DNA of 64,000 nucleotides from NCBI RefSeq assembly GCF_004349265.1, contig NZ_SMFL01000001.1, positions 806,001 through 870,000 of the forward strand. Direction: 5' to 3'. Source of the DNA: Dyadobacter psychrotolerans. Lineage in GTDB: Bacteria > Bacteroidota > Bacteroidia > Cytophagales > Spirosomataceae. The notes beneath the pieces are model-generated. The model ran no database searches. It was not told where the DNA came from and saw only the letters and a program-made list of their open reading frames with translations. A program made the translations under genes and the position numbers. This document shows, piece by piece, positions 8,501 to 17,061 of this stretch; position 1 is the stretch's first letter, and each line of letters starts with the position of its first letter.

Positions 8501-8534
8501 AATGCCGTCTCAGGAAACTGAGGCGGTATTTTTG
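8501..8534 (+). terminator. Rho-independent terminator of receptor copy 2
   Basis: A 13-bp stem AATGCCGTCTCAG (8501-8513) with CTGAGGCGGTATT (8518-8530), one G-U pair, GAAA tetraloop, then TTTG. Confidence 0.9.
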
Positions 8535-8561
8535 TTTAAAAGAAATTCAGTTTGATTCAAA

Positions 8562-8596
8562 TAAAAGGCTTGCCGGATACACATACCCGGCAAGCC
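8562..8596 (-). terminator. Terminator of the DUF4374-like lipoprotein gene
   Basis: Perfect 10-bp stem GGCTTGCCGG (8567-8576) and CCGGCAAGCC (8587-8596). On the minus strand it is followed by TTTTATTTG. Confidence 0.88.
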
Positions 8597-8617
8597 CTTT
8601 ATGTAAAACAGTATATG

Positions 8618-9922
8618 TTATTTTGTAAACTTCACAAAGTCAGTAACAAGTCCACCTGCTGTAACGGTGTTGATTTTTTCAGATTTCCCGGTGGCAGGAT
8701 CATATTTGTAAAAGCCATTCAGTTTTAAATCCGTGTTGTAAATCGGGAAATAAAACTTGCCATCATACTTCGTTGAAGACGGATAACCGTAACCCGCTGT
8801 CAATGGCAGATCTGCAAGGAGTGAAACCGTTTTTGCATTCAGGTCTAATTTTACCCAACGCTGGTTTGCTCCGTAGAAAGCAAGCTGCTGCAATTCTGTA
8901 TACTCAGTTGCTGTAATCGTTTGTGTAGCCAGTTTACCAACCAGTTCAACCAAACGAGGAGGATCCTGCTGACCGGAAATACAAGCGTAAGCAATTCCGT
9001 TTGCATCGTAAATAGTACCCAAAACCAACTGGAAAACCAGGTTTTTTTGTCCAAAAACATTGACCGGATTAAAAGAATAAGTTGAATCAAAATCCGTTTT
9101 ACCGGCAGGGATTTTTAAAATTTGTGGTTTTGAACGAATCGCACCGTTTGCCCCTAATTGACCGTCCAGGCCGTATTGTCCTTGTGTGGTAACAAACACA
9201 TTTCCTTGCTCATCAACAAGTCCGTGTTCTGCACCTCTTGAAACCGGATAAGTAGCTTGTTTGAAGATAGCCGTTTTCTGCCACTTTTTGGTTGGAACAT
9301 CAATCACCTCAACATACGTATTTTGCGAATCGTAATACTGACCCGTTTTGCTGCTGTTGGTGAAAAGCGTTGCAAAAAGTTTCTTATCCGTCGGCCTGTA
9401 AATCAGGTGGGTATAAATGTTGGTTTCGTTGTTAGGGAAATTCTGTGCGCTGCTCATATCTACCTGACCCAGATTTTCCATCGTAGTCGGGTTAAAAAAG
9501 AATATCGCACGGTTTCCGTAAGTCGTGTACACACCCAGGTTGTCATCAATAATTTTTACCGCAGATAAACCGTCAATCAAAGGAATGCTTGCAATTTCAG
9601 TAATCGCTCCGGTTGATTTCAGAATAGCCTGCTTCGATAGTTTTTTATCTCCGTTAAGCGCAGCTCCGAAAATGTAGTTTTTGTAACCGGTTTTAATCAA
9701 AAAACTACTGTATGCAGTTTTCTTGGTCATGTCTACATCTCCCGTAGGAAGCGCATTAAAATATCCTGCATAAAAGCTAAATCCGGCAGTTGACTGTGAA
9801 ATAGTGGCCATCACATAACCTTCTTCCTGGTAAAGTGAATCTTCGGCAGGTTCCGAATCGTCCTTACAGGAAACGAGGGCAGCGGCAAATAAAACAGAAA
9901 GTAAAAATTTGGTCATTTTCAT
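8618..9922 (-). CDS. DUF4374-like beta-propeller lipoprotein of a TonB uptake locus
   Basis: A 434-residue predicted lipoprotein: MKMTKFLLSVLFAAALVSC places the lipobox cysteine at residue 19, followed by an acidic KDDSEP linker that would favour surface or outer-membrane location. The rest has repeating strand-rich units with YxYDPATGK-like turns, suggesting a propeller, and resembles the DUF4374 family that accompanies TonB siderophore receptors in Bacteroidota. It sits just downstream of the third receptor on the same strand (72-base gap) and is probably co-transcribed. It may bind a ferric chelate at the cell surface, which is inference. The DUF number is from memory and not certain. Confidence 0.8.
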   Translation of the reverse strand: MKMTKFLLSVLFAAALVSCKDDSEPAEDSLYQEEGYVMATISQSTAGFSFYAGYFNALPTGDVDMTKKTAYSSFLIKTGYKNYIFGAALNGDKKLSKQAILKSTGAITEIASIPLIDGLSAVKIIDDNLGVYTTYGNRAIFFFNPTTMENLGQVDMSSAQNFPNNETNIYTHLIYRPTDKKLFATLFTNSSKTGQYYDSQNTYVEVIDVPTKKWQKTAIFKQATYPVSRGAEHGLVDEQGNVFVTTQGQYGLDGQLGANGAIRSKPQILKIPAGKTDFDSTYSFNPVNVFGQKNLVFQLVLGTIYDANGIAYACISGQQDPPRLVELVGKLATQTITATEYTELQQLAFYGANQRWVKLDLNAKTVSLLADLPLTAGYGYPSSTKYDGKFYFPIYNTDLKLNGFYKYDPATGKSEKINTVTAGGLVTDFVKFTK

Positions 9923-9994
9923 TGTTAGAGATTTGTATTGAACAGGTGTTAAAATAGAAGTTTACAAAAGGTGGTAACAGTTTTTAACGTCCAA

Positions 9995-12328
9995 TCAGAA
10001 ATTGGAAATTTCGTAGATGACTTTAATATTGAAGTTTGTTCCTGCCCTCGGCACCAGATAATTGTCAAATAATTCGGCATTCAACACATTCAAAACATTG
10101 ACAGAAGCCGTCAACGCGCGTTTGGGAAATTTGTACGATAACCCCGCGTCTAACCGATGCTGAACAGGAACATAAGCTTCCGGTGTATTTTTGAGACTAT
10201 TCCCCTGCCCGATCGTGATGTGGTTAAAAGGCGCGATGTAATTATAAAACAGATAAACCCGGAAGCGGTCATCGTTTTTAACAAGATTTACCTTTTGCCA
10301 CGAAAGCTCCGAGTTCGCGTAAAAAGTAGGGTTGTTTGGAAAACCCGTTCCGACTAAAAACTGACTTTCAACAAGCTTCACTTTGGTAAAAGTTTTGCGT
10401 AAAAACGTTACGTTCGTTTTCCAGCTAAAAGCATTTTTATAGGTGAGCAGCACATCGCCTTCCACACCTACGGTACGAACCTGGTCGGCATTATCGTATC
10501 TCCTGATAACACCATCTCCGATAAAAATAATATCGTGCTGATTACGATAAAATCCATTAACGGTAGAAGTAATATTGACAAGCTTACTGACCGGCTTCGC
10601 AACTGAAAACCCGACGTTTACATTATCACTGCTTTCAGGAAGCAGGTCGGTATTCCGGACTATTTCCGCCCCGTTTCCGACAAATTGGGAGAATAAAGGA
10701 ATCAAAAACCCCTTTTCATAAGATGCCCTTACAAAAACTCCTTCCGCGATGTCATACTTTAGAGCAGCATTGTAACCCCAGATTCCGTCCTTCTTTTTCA
10801 CCAGCTGAAATGTATTGTTTTCGGCTCCGTTGAGAATGTAATCAAACCTTTTCAAAGCCGCAGAAAATGTCAGTCGTTCCAGATATAAACCTTCATACTG
10901 GATACCGGCCACGTTTTTGGTCAGGTACTGCGGAATGCGTAAATAGTCCTCATCCGCATTTTGTTCCAAATAATCGATTCCTGTTAGCTTTTGTTTAGCG
11001 TATAAATTCGAAAACAACAACTTGTGATTTGGCGCCAGTTTTAACGAAATACTGGTTCTGTTTACCCAGCTGTGGATATAAGTTTCAGAATTTGACCGGG
11101 AATATTCTCCCTGCTGGCCCTGTCGTCCTACGATTTTACCACTCCAGCTATACACGTTCCGGGTTGTATCTACGTATTCGAGCGTCTGATCACTGTAATT
11201 TAATGTTGTTGTAAAAAGACCTTTTTCCCCTAAAAATGACTTGTCATATTTCAGAATTGCAGATAGATTTTGTGCTGTGTAATTGGCTTCTCCAAAAGCA
11301 AGTCCGGTAACGCGTGCTCCGTTTTGCAGTTCTTTATCTCCACCCGACAAATTCAAAGTAAGTTTTAATTCATCCGCCCAGGGTTTGCTGTGCGTCCCCA
11401 CAGTAATTGCACCAAACGCCATACGATAGCGGTCATGAAAACGGCGGATACGTTCAACCTTGTTGTTTTTTTCATAAATCCGGGCGTTCATTTTGTAGTC
11501 ATTATCAGAAAAATGATATGCTCCGGAAATATTGATAAAGTAATTTTTAGCGTTGGTCAGTCCCAGGTTAAAATCGGCCAGATGCGTGTTAAAAGAGCCT
11601 AAACTATATGAGGCTTTCAGAGAGTTGTAAGACTTCTGTTCGGTAATCAGGTTAATCCCGCCGCCTAAAGCGTCCGTACCAACATCTACCGGTAAAACAC
11701 CCTTGTAAACATCGATCCGTTTCAGATTGCCCAGTGGCAAAGTCGAAATATCAAAATTTGGATAAATAAATTCCAGCGGAAGTCCGTCGATGTAAACCCT
11801 GACTGCATTGCCCCGCATCCCGTTAATTGAAATGTCGGAACTTTCCCCAAGCGAACTCGACCTGCGGATGCGCACGCCTGAAAGTCTGTCTACCACATCG
11901 GTGATCAACACATTCTGGCTGATTACATTTTTTACTTCAATGCTGCTGATCGAGATCGGTTTGGTTTCCTGGATTTTTGTTTGTTTTTCAGTTTTAACCA
12001 AAACTTCATTCAAATCGGTAGCTTCACTTGTGAGTACAATTTGTTCAAAAACAGATTTGTCTTTGATGATGATATCTTTTTCGAAAACCTTAAAACCGAT
12101 ATGGCTCACAACAAGCGTATAGTTACCGCCTGCGACTTTCGGGATCAAAAATTCACCAGCCTCATTTGTAACCGCTGAATAACTTGTATTTTTTAAAGAA
12201 ACCGAAACGAAGGATAATACTTCATTTCCGGAAGTTCTCACAGTACCGCTCAGCAGGTGACTCTGAGCAACAGTTACAGAAGTAATTAAGCATAAAAAAA
12301 CGTTGAGGAAAAGTATTCTCATAGACAT
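9995..12328 (-). CDS. TonB-dependent receptor with CarboxypepD_reg domain (iron-block copy 3)
   Basis: An outer-membrane receptor of about 777 residues. The open frame runs on to 12349, but the -7 promoter element at 12347-12354 covers that point, so the true start is one of two adjacent ATGs (12328 or 12322) before RILFLNVFLCLITSV and a cleavage site near VAQ. A regulatory-like domain (SGTVRTSGNEVLSFVSVS) ends NEVLVKTEKQ. The plug has IDVYKGVLPVDVGTDALGGGINL, and the barrel ends in IYEISNF. It differs from the two tandem receptors and is closer to FecA- or colicin-type receptors. It is divergent from the PepSY operon, which suggests a joint job in chelate import and iron release. Confidence 0.93.
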   Translation of the reverse strand: MSMRILFLNVFLCLITSVTVAQSHLLSGTVRTSGNEVLSFVSVSLKNTSYSAVTNEAGEFLIPKVAGGNYTLVVSHIGFKVFEKDIIIKDKSVFEQIVLTSEATDLNEVLVKTEKQTKIQETKPISISSIEVKNVISQNVLITDVVDRLSGVRIRRSSSLGESSDISINGMRGNAVRVYIDGLPLEFIYPNFDISTLPLGNLKRIDVYKGVLPVDVGTDALGGGINLITEQKSYNSLKASYSLGSFNTHLADFNLGLTNAKNYFINISGAYHFSDNDYKMNARIYEKNNKVERIRRFHDRYRMAFGAITVGTHSKPWADELKLTLNLSGGDKELQNGARVTGLAFGEANYTAQNLSAILKYDKSFLGEKGLFTTTLNYSDQTLEYVDTTRNVYSWSGKIVGRQGQQGEYSRSNSETYIHSWVNRTSISLKLAPNHKLLFSNLYAKQKLTGIDYLEQNADEDYLRIPQYLTKNVAGIQYEGLYLERLTFSAALKRFDYILNGAENNTFQLVKKKDGIWGYNAALKYDIAEGVFVRASYEKGFLIPLFSQFVGNGAEIVRNTDLLPESSDNVNVGFSVAKPVSKLVNITSTVNGFYRNQHDIIFIGDGVIRRYDNADQVRTVGVEGDVLLTYKNAFSWKTNVTFLRKTFTKVKLVESQFLVGTGFPNNPTFYANSELSWQKVNLVKNDDRFRVYLFYNYIAPFNHITIGQGNSLKNTPEAYVPVQHRLDAGLSYKFPKRALTASVNVLNVLNAELFDNYLVPRAGTNFNIKVIYEISNF

Positions 12329-12346
12329 TGATTTATCAATTTTCGC

Positions 12347-12376
12347 CAAATGTAAATAACTTATTTGGACTAAAAC
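12347..12376 (-). promoter_or_regulatory. Minus-strand promoter of TonB receptor 3
   Basis: On the minus strand, TACATTTG (12354 down to 12347) is a perfect -7 element, with a GTTT-type -33 at about 12376-12373. It overlaps the divergent plus-strand promoter at 12364-12395. Confidence 0.65.
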
Positions 12377-12395
12377 TAAATAATATCAATATTTG
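12364..12395 (+). promoter_or_regulatory. Plus-strand promoter of the PepSY operon
   Basis: TTTG at 12364-12367, a 20-base spacer and AATATTTG at 12388-12395, with the ATG at 12409. The -7 element has one mismatch to TAnnTTTG. It is interleaved with the divergent promoter. Confidence 0.55.
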
Positions 12396-12408
12396 TAAAA
12401 ATTATTTT

Positions 12409-12720
12409 ATGCTAGCACTCTACTTTATTATTGCCGGACTCTACTTGTACTATTCTAAGTCGAAGTACTTCCCACTATTTCTACAAAAACTTTCTTTTCC
12501 TGGCTTAAACATTGTCGCACCTCTGCTTCTGATGATTGGTACCGCCATTTATATCAGCTCCGGCGGTTGGGCTGGCGGATTATTGCTTTCACTGGCAGCT
12601 TGCATGCTTGGCTTTTTGCTGATACAGCTCTTTGCTGTTTTGGGTAAAACATATTTTTACGGACTTGTTGCCGCTGTTCATTTTCTGGCACTTATTGAAC
12701 TTGTATCCTATGCCGGCTAA
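12409..12720 (+). CDS. Small inner-membrane protein (DUF3325-like) of the PepSY operon
   Basis: A 103-residue hydrophobic protein starting at ATG 12409 (the upstream in-frame stretch holds the promoter). Three or four membrane segments are visible: LALYFIIAGLYLYY, IVAPLLLMIGTAIYI, GLLLSLAACMLGFLLIQLF and GLVAAVHFLALIELV. Its position fits the small DUF3325-like proteins that precede DUF3649 and PepSY genes in siderophore loci. It overlaps the next gene by 11 bases, implying translational coupling. It probably belongs to the inner-membrane complex handling imported siderophore. Family assignment is by context and size more than by sequence. Confidence 0.7.
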   Translation: MLALYFIIAGLYLYYSKSKYFPLFLQKLSFPGLNIVAPLLLMIGTAIYISSGGWAGGLLLSLAACMLGFLLIQLFAVLGKTYFYGLVAAVHFLALIELVSYAG

Positions 12721-12991
12721 AAACGAATATTTATCCACCCCTGGACAAAGGGCTCTTAAAATCACCGCAGGTTTAATCGGTGGCTATTTGCTTGCCGTTT
12801 CATTCCAAATGGTACTCAGCGTTTTAATTCCCGACCGCGTAGCCGTAATACTCACAGGAGCATTCACTGTTTTTATGTTCTGGATCGCACTAATGATTGT
12901 CGCATTCCTGGCCCGGAATGGCTGGGTTATCTGGGGAATATATCTGCTGAGTACCTTAACATGCGCTGTTATTATCTACTTCCTCAAATAG
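12710..12991 (+). CDS. Small inner-membrane protein (DUF3649-like) of the PepSY operon
   Basis: A 93-residue membrane protein. ATG 12710 is chosen because it gives a compact N-terminus (MPAKNEYLSTPGQRALK) before three membrane spans (TAGLIGGYLLAVSFQMVL, VAVILTGAFTVFMFWIALMIV, VIWGIYLLSTLTCAVIIYF). The GGYLLA motif in the first span resembles DUF3649 proteins, which sit beside PepSY-type ferri-siderophore reductases. It overlaps the preceding gene and lies two bases before the next, so the three genes form one tight operon. The biochemical role is unknown; a subunit or assembly factor for the reductase is plausible. Confidence 0.72.
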   Translation: MPAKNEYLSTPGQRALKITAGLIGGYLLAVSFQMVLSVLIPDRVAVILTGAFTVFMFWIALMIVAFLARNGWVIWGIYLLSTLTCAVIIYFLK

Positions 12992-12993
12992 TT

Positions 12994-14607
12994 ATGAAAT
13001 TAAAAGGTTTATCCAACCGTCTTTATAATATCACTTTTCACACGCACACCGTGTCGGGAATCGTGATCAGTTTTGCCCTTTATGTGATATTTTTTGCAGG
13101 CGCATTTACGCTCTTTAAAGAAGAATTTTATCAGTGGGAAAATCCGCAGGCCCGCAAGCCAATAACCGAAAAAATCGATTACGACGAGCTTCTCGCTACT
13201 ATAAAGAAAAACAAACCGTCTTTCGATTTGTCGGAGGATATAACGATCAGGATACCTTCGAAAGAAGAACCGAGGGTTCAAATTTACGGACATGAAATTG
13301 TTCCAAAGGGCAAACCTGAAATACATTATGCTGCCACTTATTTCCCAATTACCAAAACATTCAGCGAAGAAGAGAAAACGACCATTGGTGAAACACTTTA
13401 CCGGCTGCATTTTTTCGATCAGATTCCGTTTATCGGAAGGTATCTATCCGGATTTGTTGCGCTGTTTTTTGCATTTGCAGTGGTAACCGGTGTGATGATT
13501 CACTGGCGGAATATTTTCAGTAAATTCAATGGCTTTTCAATCAAAGGAACGTGGAAGCAAATCTGGACAAACTCCCACACTGTTTTTGGTTTGCTGGGCC
13601 TTCCCTTTCAGTTTATGTATGCGATTACCGGCGCTTACTATATGCTTTCACTGCTCGTATTACTTCCGGTCGTGATTGTTTTTTATAATGGAGATCAGGA
13701 AAAAGCACTAAAAGCTATTGTTGCAGAAAGAGCAATGGACACAAATGAAAATTCTCCATTGGCCACCAAAAATCAAAAGATTACAAATATTCTTGATAAC
13801 CTAAAGAAAAGCCGACCGGATGTTGAGCTGCATTATGTTCAGATCAAAAATTATAACCGGGTAGATGGCATGATGGCAGCGGCAGTAGAAAACAGCAAAA
13901 CATTTGCCGGAGACGGATCTGCAACATTTTCTTTAAAAGATGGCAAAATGGTTGCCAATTATTTACCCGGAAGCAAAACATATGCACAGTCGGTACTGTA
14001 TGGTATAACCCGGCTGCATTATGCAACTTTCGGCGGACTGATCCTTAAAGCCATTTATTTTCTGCTTGCTTTGTTTACAGGTTTTGTAATTATCAGTGGC
14101 ATTTTACTTTGGAAAGAAGCACGCAACAAAAAAACGTACACAGATAAACAAAAACGCTTTCATCACCAGGTTACCAAAACCTATCTTGCTATCTGCTTCG
14201 GACTTTTTCCTGCCGTTGCAATCCTGTTCAGTGCCGAACTTTCGGTGCCTGATAGTGTAAAACATGTATTTTGGGTTAGAACAGCGTTTTTTGTTTCGTG
14301 GTTAATATTTACAATCGCCGGCTTGTTTTCAAAAAACGAAGCAAAAGCAACACAGCTTTATCTTTTTTTGGGCGGCTTATTTTCGATCATCGTACCGCTA
14401 ATCAATGGTTTCGTTACCGGAGACTGGATTTGGGTTTCACTGGCAAAAAATAGCTTTTACGTTGCAGGAACGGATTTGTTTTGGCTGATTATTGGAGTTT
14501 TATCGTTATTTCTGACGCTTTTAATGAATAAGGATAACGAGAAAACAAATAGTAAGAAAGAAATATTAAAGGTTAAAAAACAGCATATCAGCTTGGAAAA
14601 AATGTAA
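12994..14607 (+). CDS. PepSY-associated transmembrane protein, probable ferri-siderophore reductase
   Basis: A 537-residue inner-membrane protein starting at ATG 12994, two bases after the previous stop. The layout is typical of PepSY_TM proteins: a first membrane span after FHTHTVSG, a periplasmic domain with YFPITKTFSEEEK, spans around residues 150-175, 200-235 and 355-380, then three or four C-terminal spans. Histidines next to spans (HTHTVSG, RLHFFDQIP, IHWRN, NSHTVFG, RLHYATFGG) could ligate haem. Relatives such as PiuB and FoxB-type proteins reduce ferric siderophores in the periplasm. With the adjacent TonB receptors this completes an uptake-and-release route, which is inference. Confidence 0.88.
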   Translation: MKLKGLSNRLYNITFHTHTVSGIVISFALYVIFFAGAFTLFKEEFYQWENPQARKPITEKIDYDELLATIKKNKPSFDLSEDITIRIPSKEEPRVQIYGHEIVPKGKPEIHYAATYFPITKTFSEEEKTTIGETLYRLHFFDQIPFIGRYLSGFVALFFAFAVVTGVMIHWRNIFSKFNGFSIKGTWKQIWTNSHTVFGLLGLPFQFMYAITGAYYMLSLLVLLPVVIVFYNGDQEKALKAIVAERAMDTNENSPLATKNQKITNILDNLKKSRPDVELHYVQIKNYNRVDGMMAAAVENSKTFAGDGSATFSLKDGKMVANYLPGSKTYAQSVLYGITRLHYATFGGLILKAIYFLLALFTGFVIISGILLWKEARNKKTYTDKQKRFHHQVTKTYLAICFGLFPAVAILFSAELSVPDSVKHVFWVRTAFFVSWLIFTIAGLFSKNEAKATQLYLFLGGLFSIIVPLINGFVTGDWIWVSLAKNSFYVAGTDLFWLIIGVLSLFLTLLMNKDNEKTNSKKEILKVKKQHISLEKM

Positions 14608-14615
14608 CTGAAATA

Positions 14616-14687
14616 TTTCACGCAAAGATTTAGAGATTAATGCAGAGAACGTAAAGTTTTAAATCAGCTATGCGTCCTCTTCTGAAA
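14616..14687. repeat. Decayed copy of the TTTCACGCA intergenic repeat
   Basis: Begins TTTCACGCAAAGA and contains TGCAGAGAACG, then a partial reverse-complement side GCGTCCTCTTCTGAAA. It is clearly related to the better preserved copy at 36417-36509. It fills the gap between two convergent genes. Confidence 0.6.
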
Positions 14688-14698
14688 CCTTCATTTTT

Positions 14699-16159
14699 TT
14701 ACACAGCATGCGCCAGCATCAGTCTGGCTCCCTTTATGAATTTTTCACTAAGCGTGTGGTAACCTTCATGATTGTTTGAATCAGGACTAAATTGCTGCCC
14801 TACCGAAGTAAAAGATTTCATTTCCGAAAATTCTTTATAAACACCCAATGCCTTCAAACCCATCATTGCCGCGCCAATGGCGCCGGTTTCCACCGTTTCG
14901 TTTAGTTTTACTTTTTTGCCAAAAATATCAGACAGCATCTGAACCCAGATAGGACTTCTTGCAAAACCACCATTAGCATAAATCGTTTTAATTTCCTGCA
15001 TTTTCAGAAGCACTTTTCCGATACTGTAAAGGTTCAGAAGAATTCCCTCCATAACAGCCCGGGCGAAATGCGGAAGCGTATGCTGAATATCAAGGCCGGA
15101 AAATCCTCCCCGAACAGTAGAACTCCACAATGGCGCGCGCTCTCCCAGCAGGTACGGATAAAATAGCAAACCATCAGCCCCGGGCTTTATTTTTGATGCC
15201 TCTTCAAAAACTTCGTCAAATTCCTTTTTTGGGAAAAATGTATTCATGAGCCACTCAAATACCACTGCACCGTTATTAGATGGACCGCCGATCACGAATG
15301 TCTGCTCATCGAGTACGTAACAAAAAGTTTGCATCAGTTTGTCAGAAAAAGGCTTATCCGAGCTGATGCGAACCGCAGCGCTGGTACCGATTGTTACCGC
15401 CATTGAACCTGATTCTATGGCACCACTTCCCAGGTTAGCCAGACAACCATCGCTCGCACCCATAATGAGGGAAGTATCTGCCGGCAAGCCCAAAATATTT
15501 TTTTGCGGTAACTTTTCAATATGATAGGGAGAAACGGCTTCTGATAACTTCGAAGATTTCAATCCAAGTTTCTTCAAAGTATATTCATCCCACTTCAACT
15601 CCCTGATATTGAACATCCCGGTTGCAGAAGCGATGGAGTAATCCACAACAAAATTTCCAGTCAGACGATAAATGATATACTCCTTAATGCCAATAAACTT
15701 GTACGTTTTTTTGTAAACTTCCGGCTCATGCTCTTTTAGCCAAATCAATTTACAAACGGGAGTCATGGCATGAATGGGCGTTCCGTTGTTATGGTAAATC
15801 TTTTTGCCGACAACCGAACTCTTTAATTTTTCTGCTATAAATGAACTTCGGTTATCTGCCCATATTATCAAACCTGTGAGATGTTTTCCTGATTTGTCCA
15901 GGGCCAGTACACCATGCATAGCTGCACTGAAACTGATTCCTAAGAGTTCATTTTTATTCTTAAGTTTTGCAGCTACTTTTTTTATCGTTTTACATGCCGC
16001 CTGAAAAATTTCCTCAGGGTCCTGTTCACTCCAGTCGGTTTCCGGATGCTGCATTTCGTAACCTTCACTGTGCGCATGTAGAATTTCTCCTGAAGCGGAA
16101 TCAAAAGCAACTGACTTTACATTTGTTGTGCCAATATCACAACCAATTATATACGGCAT
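14699..16159 (-). CDS. FGGY-family carbohydrate kinase (gluconokinase-like)
   Basis: A 486-residue cytoplasmic kinase of the hexokinase/actin-like ATPase fold. The N-terminal phosphate-binding motif is GCDIGTTNVKSVAFD (6-20). FGGY signature regions are GMFNIRELKWD and GADGLLFYPYLLGERAP, and the adenosine site is ANGGFARSPIWVQMLSD. The overall pattern is closest to the gluconokinase/xylulokinase branch, with a length normal for it. A gluconate role would suit the sugar dehydrogenase upstream in the window, but no gluconate genes adjoin it. A TACATTTG -7 element lies about 60 bases before the start. Confidence 0.87.
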   Translation of the reverse strand: MPYIIGCDIGTTNVKSVAFDSASGEILHAHSEGYEMQHPETDWSEQDPEEIFQAACKTIKKVAAKLKNKNELLGISFSAAMHGVLALDKSGKHLTGLIIWADNRSSFIAEKLKSSVVGKKIYHNNGTPIHAMTPVCKLIWLKEHEPEVYKKTYKFIGIKEYIIYRLTGNFVVDYSIASATGMFNIRELKWDEYTLKKLGLKSSKLSEAVSPYHIEKLPQKNILGLPADTSLIMGASDGCLANLGSGAIESGSMAVTIGTSAAVRISSDKPFSDKLMQTFCYVLDEQTFVIGGPSNNGAVVFEWLMNTFFPKKEFDEVFEEASKIKPGADGLLFYPYLLGERAPLWSSTVRGGFSGLDIQHTLPHFARAVMEGILLNLYSIGKVLLKMQEIKTIYANGGFARSPIWVQMLSDIFGKKVKLNETVETGAIGAAMMGLKALGVYKEFSEMKSFTSVGQQFSPDSNNHEGYHTLSEKFIKGARLMLAHAV

Positions 16160-16221
16160 TTCTGTTTGTTTTAGAACCAGACTTACAAAACGGTGATATC
16201 CGCTTCATTTTCTTACTAAAA

Positions 16222-16229
16222 CAAATGTA
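16222..16229 (-). promoter_or_regulatory. Minus-strand -7 element for the FGGY kinase
   Basis: Reads TACATTTG on the minus strand, about 60 bases upstream of the ATG at 16159. No good -33 partner is seen. Confidence 0.45.
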
Positions 16230-16266
16230 AGGATTCAACAGAAACCATTGCTACGATGCTGCAAAA

Positions 16267-16668
16267 TTACAAACCGGTCATGATGTTTTCCTCCTTAACT
16301 CTTGCTGTTACTATTCGTTTGGTTTCTGTCGTAACCATAAAAGAATGCCCAACTTTTTTCTCTCCGTCTGTAAGCTCGAAAGTGTACTTACCATCTGCGA
16401 AAGTTGATAAATCGAAGTATTTCAGATACCTTTTGTACACCAGCGTTTTCTCAGCAAACAAAATATTCTTCTCGCCGTCAATGATACGCACGGTCAGCCT
16501 GTCGCTAACCGGATGATTATAGCTGAGCTTAAACTGCATTGGTTTATCCTGAACTACGTAGAAATCCGCGTAAAAAGTATCTTCACCTTTCTCTTCCACT
16601 TCCTGGGCATTCACAGCTGATGTCAACAAGCAGGCAGCGACTGCGAACAATAGGTTTAGTTTTTTCAT
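16267..16668 (-). CDS. Small secreted hypothetical protein
   Basis: A 133-residue protein with a clear signal peptide (MKKLNLLFAVAACLLTSAV, cleavage near NAQ). The mature part alternates hydrophobic and polar residues as in a single immunoglobulin-like sandwich (QFKLSYNHP, LTVRIIDGEKN, FDLSTFADGKYTFELTDG). No catalytic motif is seen. It may be periplasmic or surface-bound. Its start faces a 393-base non-coding stretch. I do not recognise a named family. Confidence 0.72.
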   Translation of the reverse strand: MKKLNLLFAVAACLLTSAVNAQEVEEKGEDTFYADFYVVQDKPMQFKLSYNHPVSDRLTVRIIDGEKNILFAEKTLVYKRYLKYFDLSTFADGKYTFELTDGEKKVGHSFMVTTETKRIVTARVKEENIMTGL

Positions 16669-17061
16669 AACATCCCGGTTTAATTCTATATTTCAATCAA
16701 TTATTTTTAATTAAAAAGAAAAGAATCATTATTGTCTTAATAGAATGTAAATTATAACATATTGAAATACAAGTCAATACGAAATCAATAAGAACAGGAA
16801 AGTTATTTAGAAAAGCAAGAAGCATCACGAAATAGTACAGTGAATATAATTCTGGCAATGAAGATTGTTTACATAGTACAAATTACAGAAAGAGTTTCTC
16901 AGCGAAATCTGTCAGGATCGATCACAGATTTCTTTTATAAAAATATAAAAACACAAAATTTGAGGTTCGTCGGATAAAATGAGGGATTTGCTACGGAAAA
17001 CTGGCTGCTATTTATTATTTTCGCAGCATTATAATTATTACGATTCAAATTTTAAGGAAAC
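16669..17061. other. 393-base non-coding stretch with an orphan terminator
   Basis: An AT-rich gap between divergent genes. No convincing ORF is present. It contains the plus-strand terminator-like hairpin at 16904-16936 with no plus-strand gene before it, and a weak -7-like TATTTTCG at 17016-17023 before the small membrane protein gene. Confidence 0.6.
16904..16936 (+). terminator. Orphan Rho-independent terminator (possible sRNA end)
   Basis: Perfect 9-bp stem GAAATCTGT (16904-16912) and ACAGATTTC (16924-16932), 11-base loop, then TTTTATAAAAA. The T-run is only on the plus-strand side, yet the nearest upstream gene is on the minus strand and starts at 16668. Confidence 0.6.

Noticed and set aside
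13009..13410. 133-residue minus-strand ORF opposite the PepSY gene
   Set aside because: Antisense to a clear membrane-protein gene with no start signal or family pattern.
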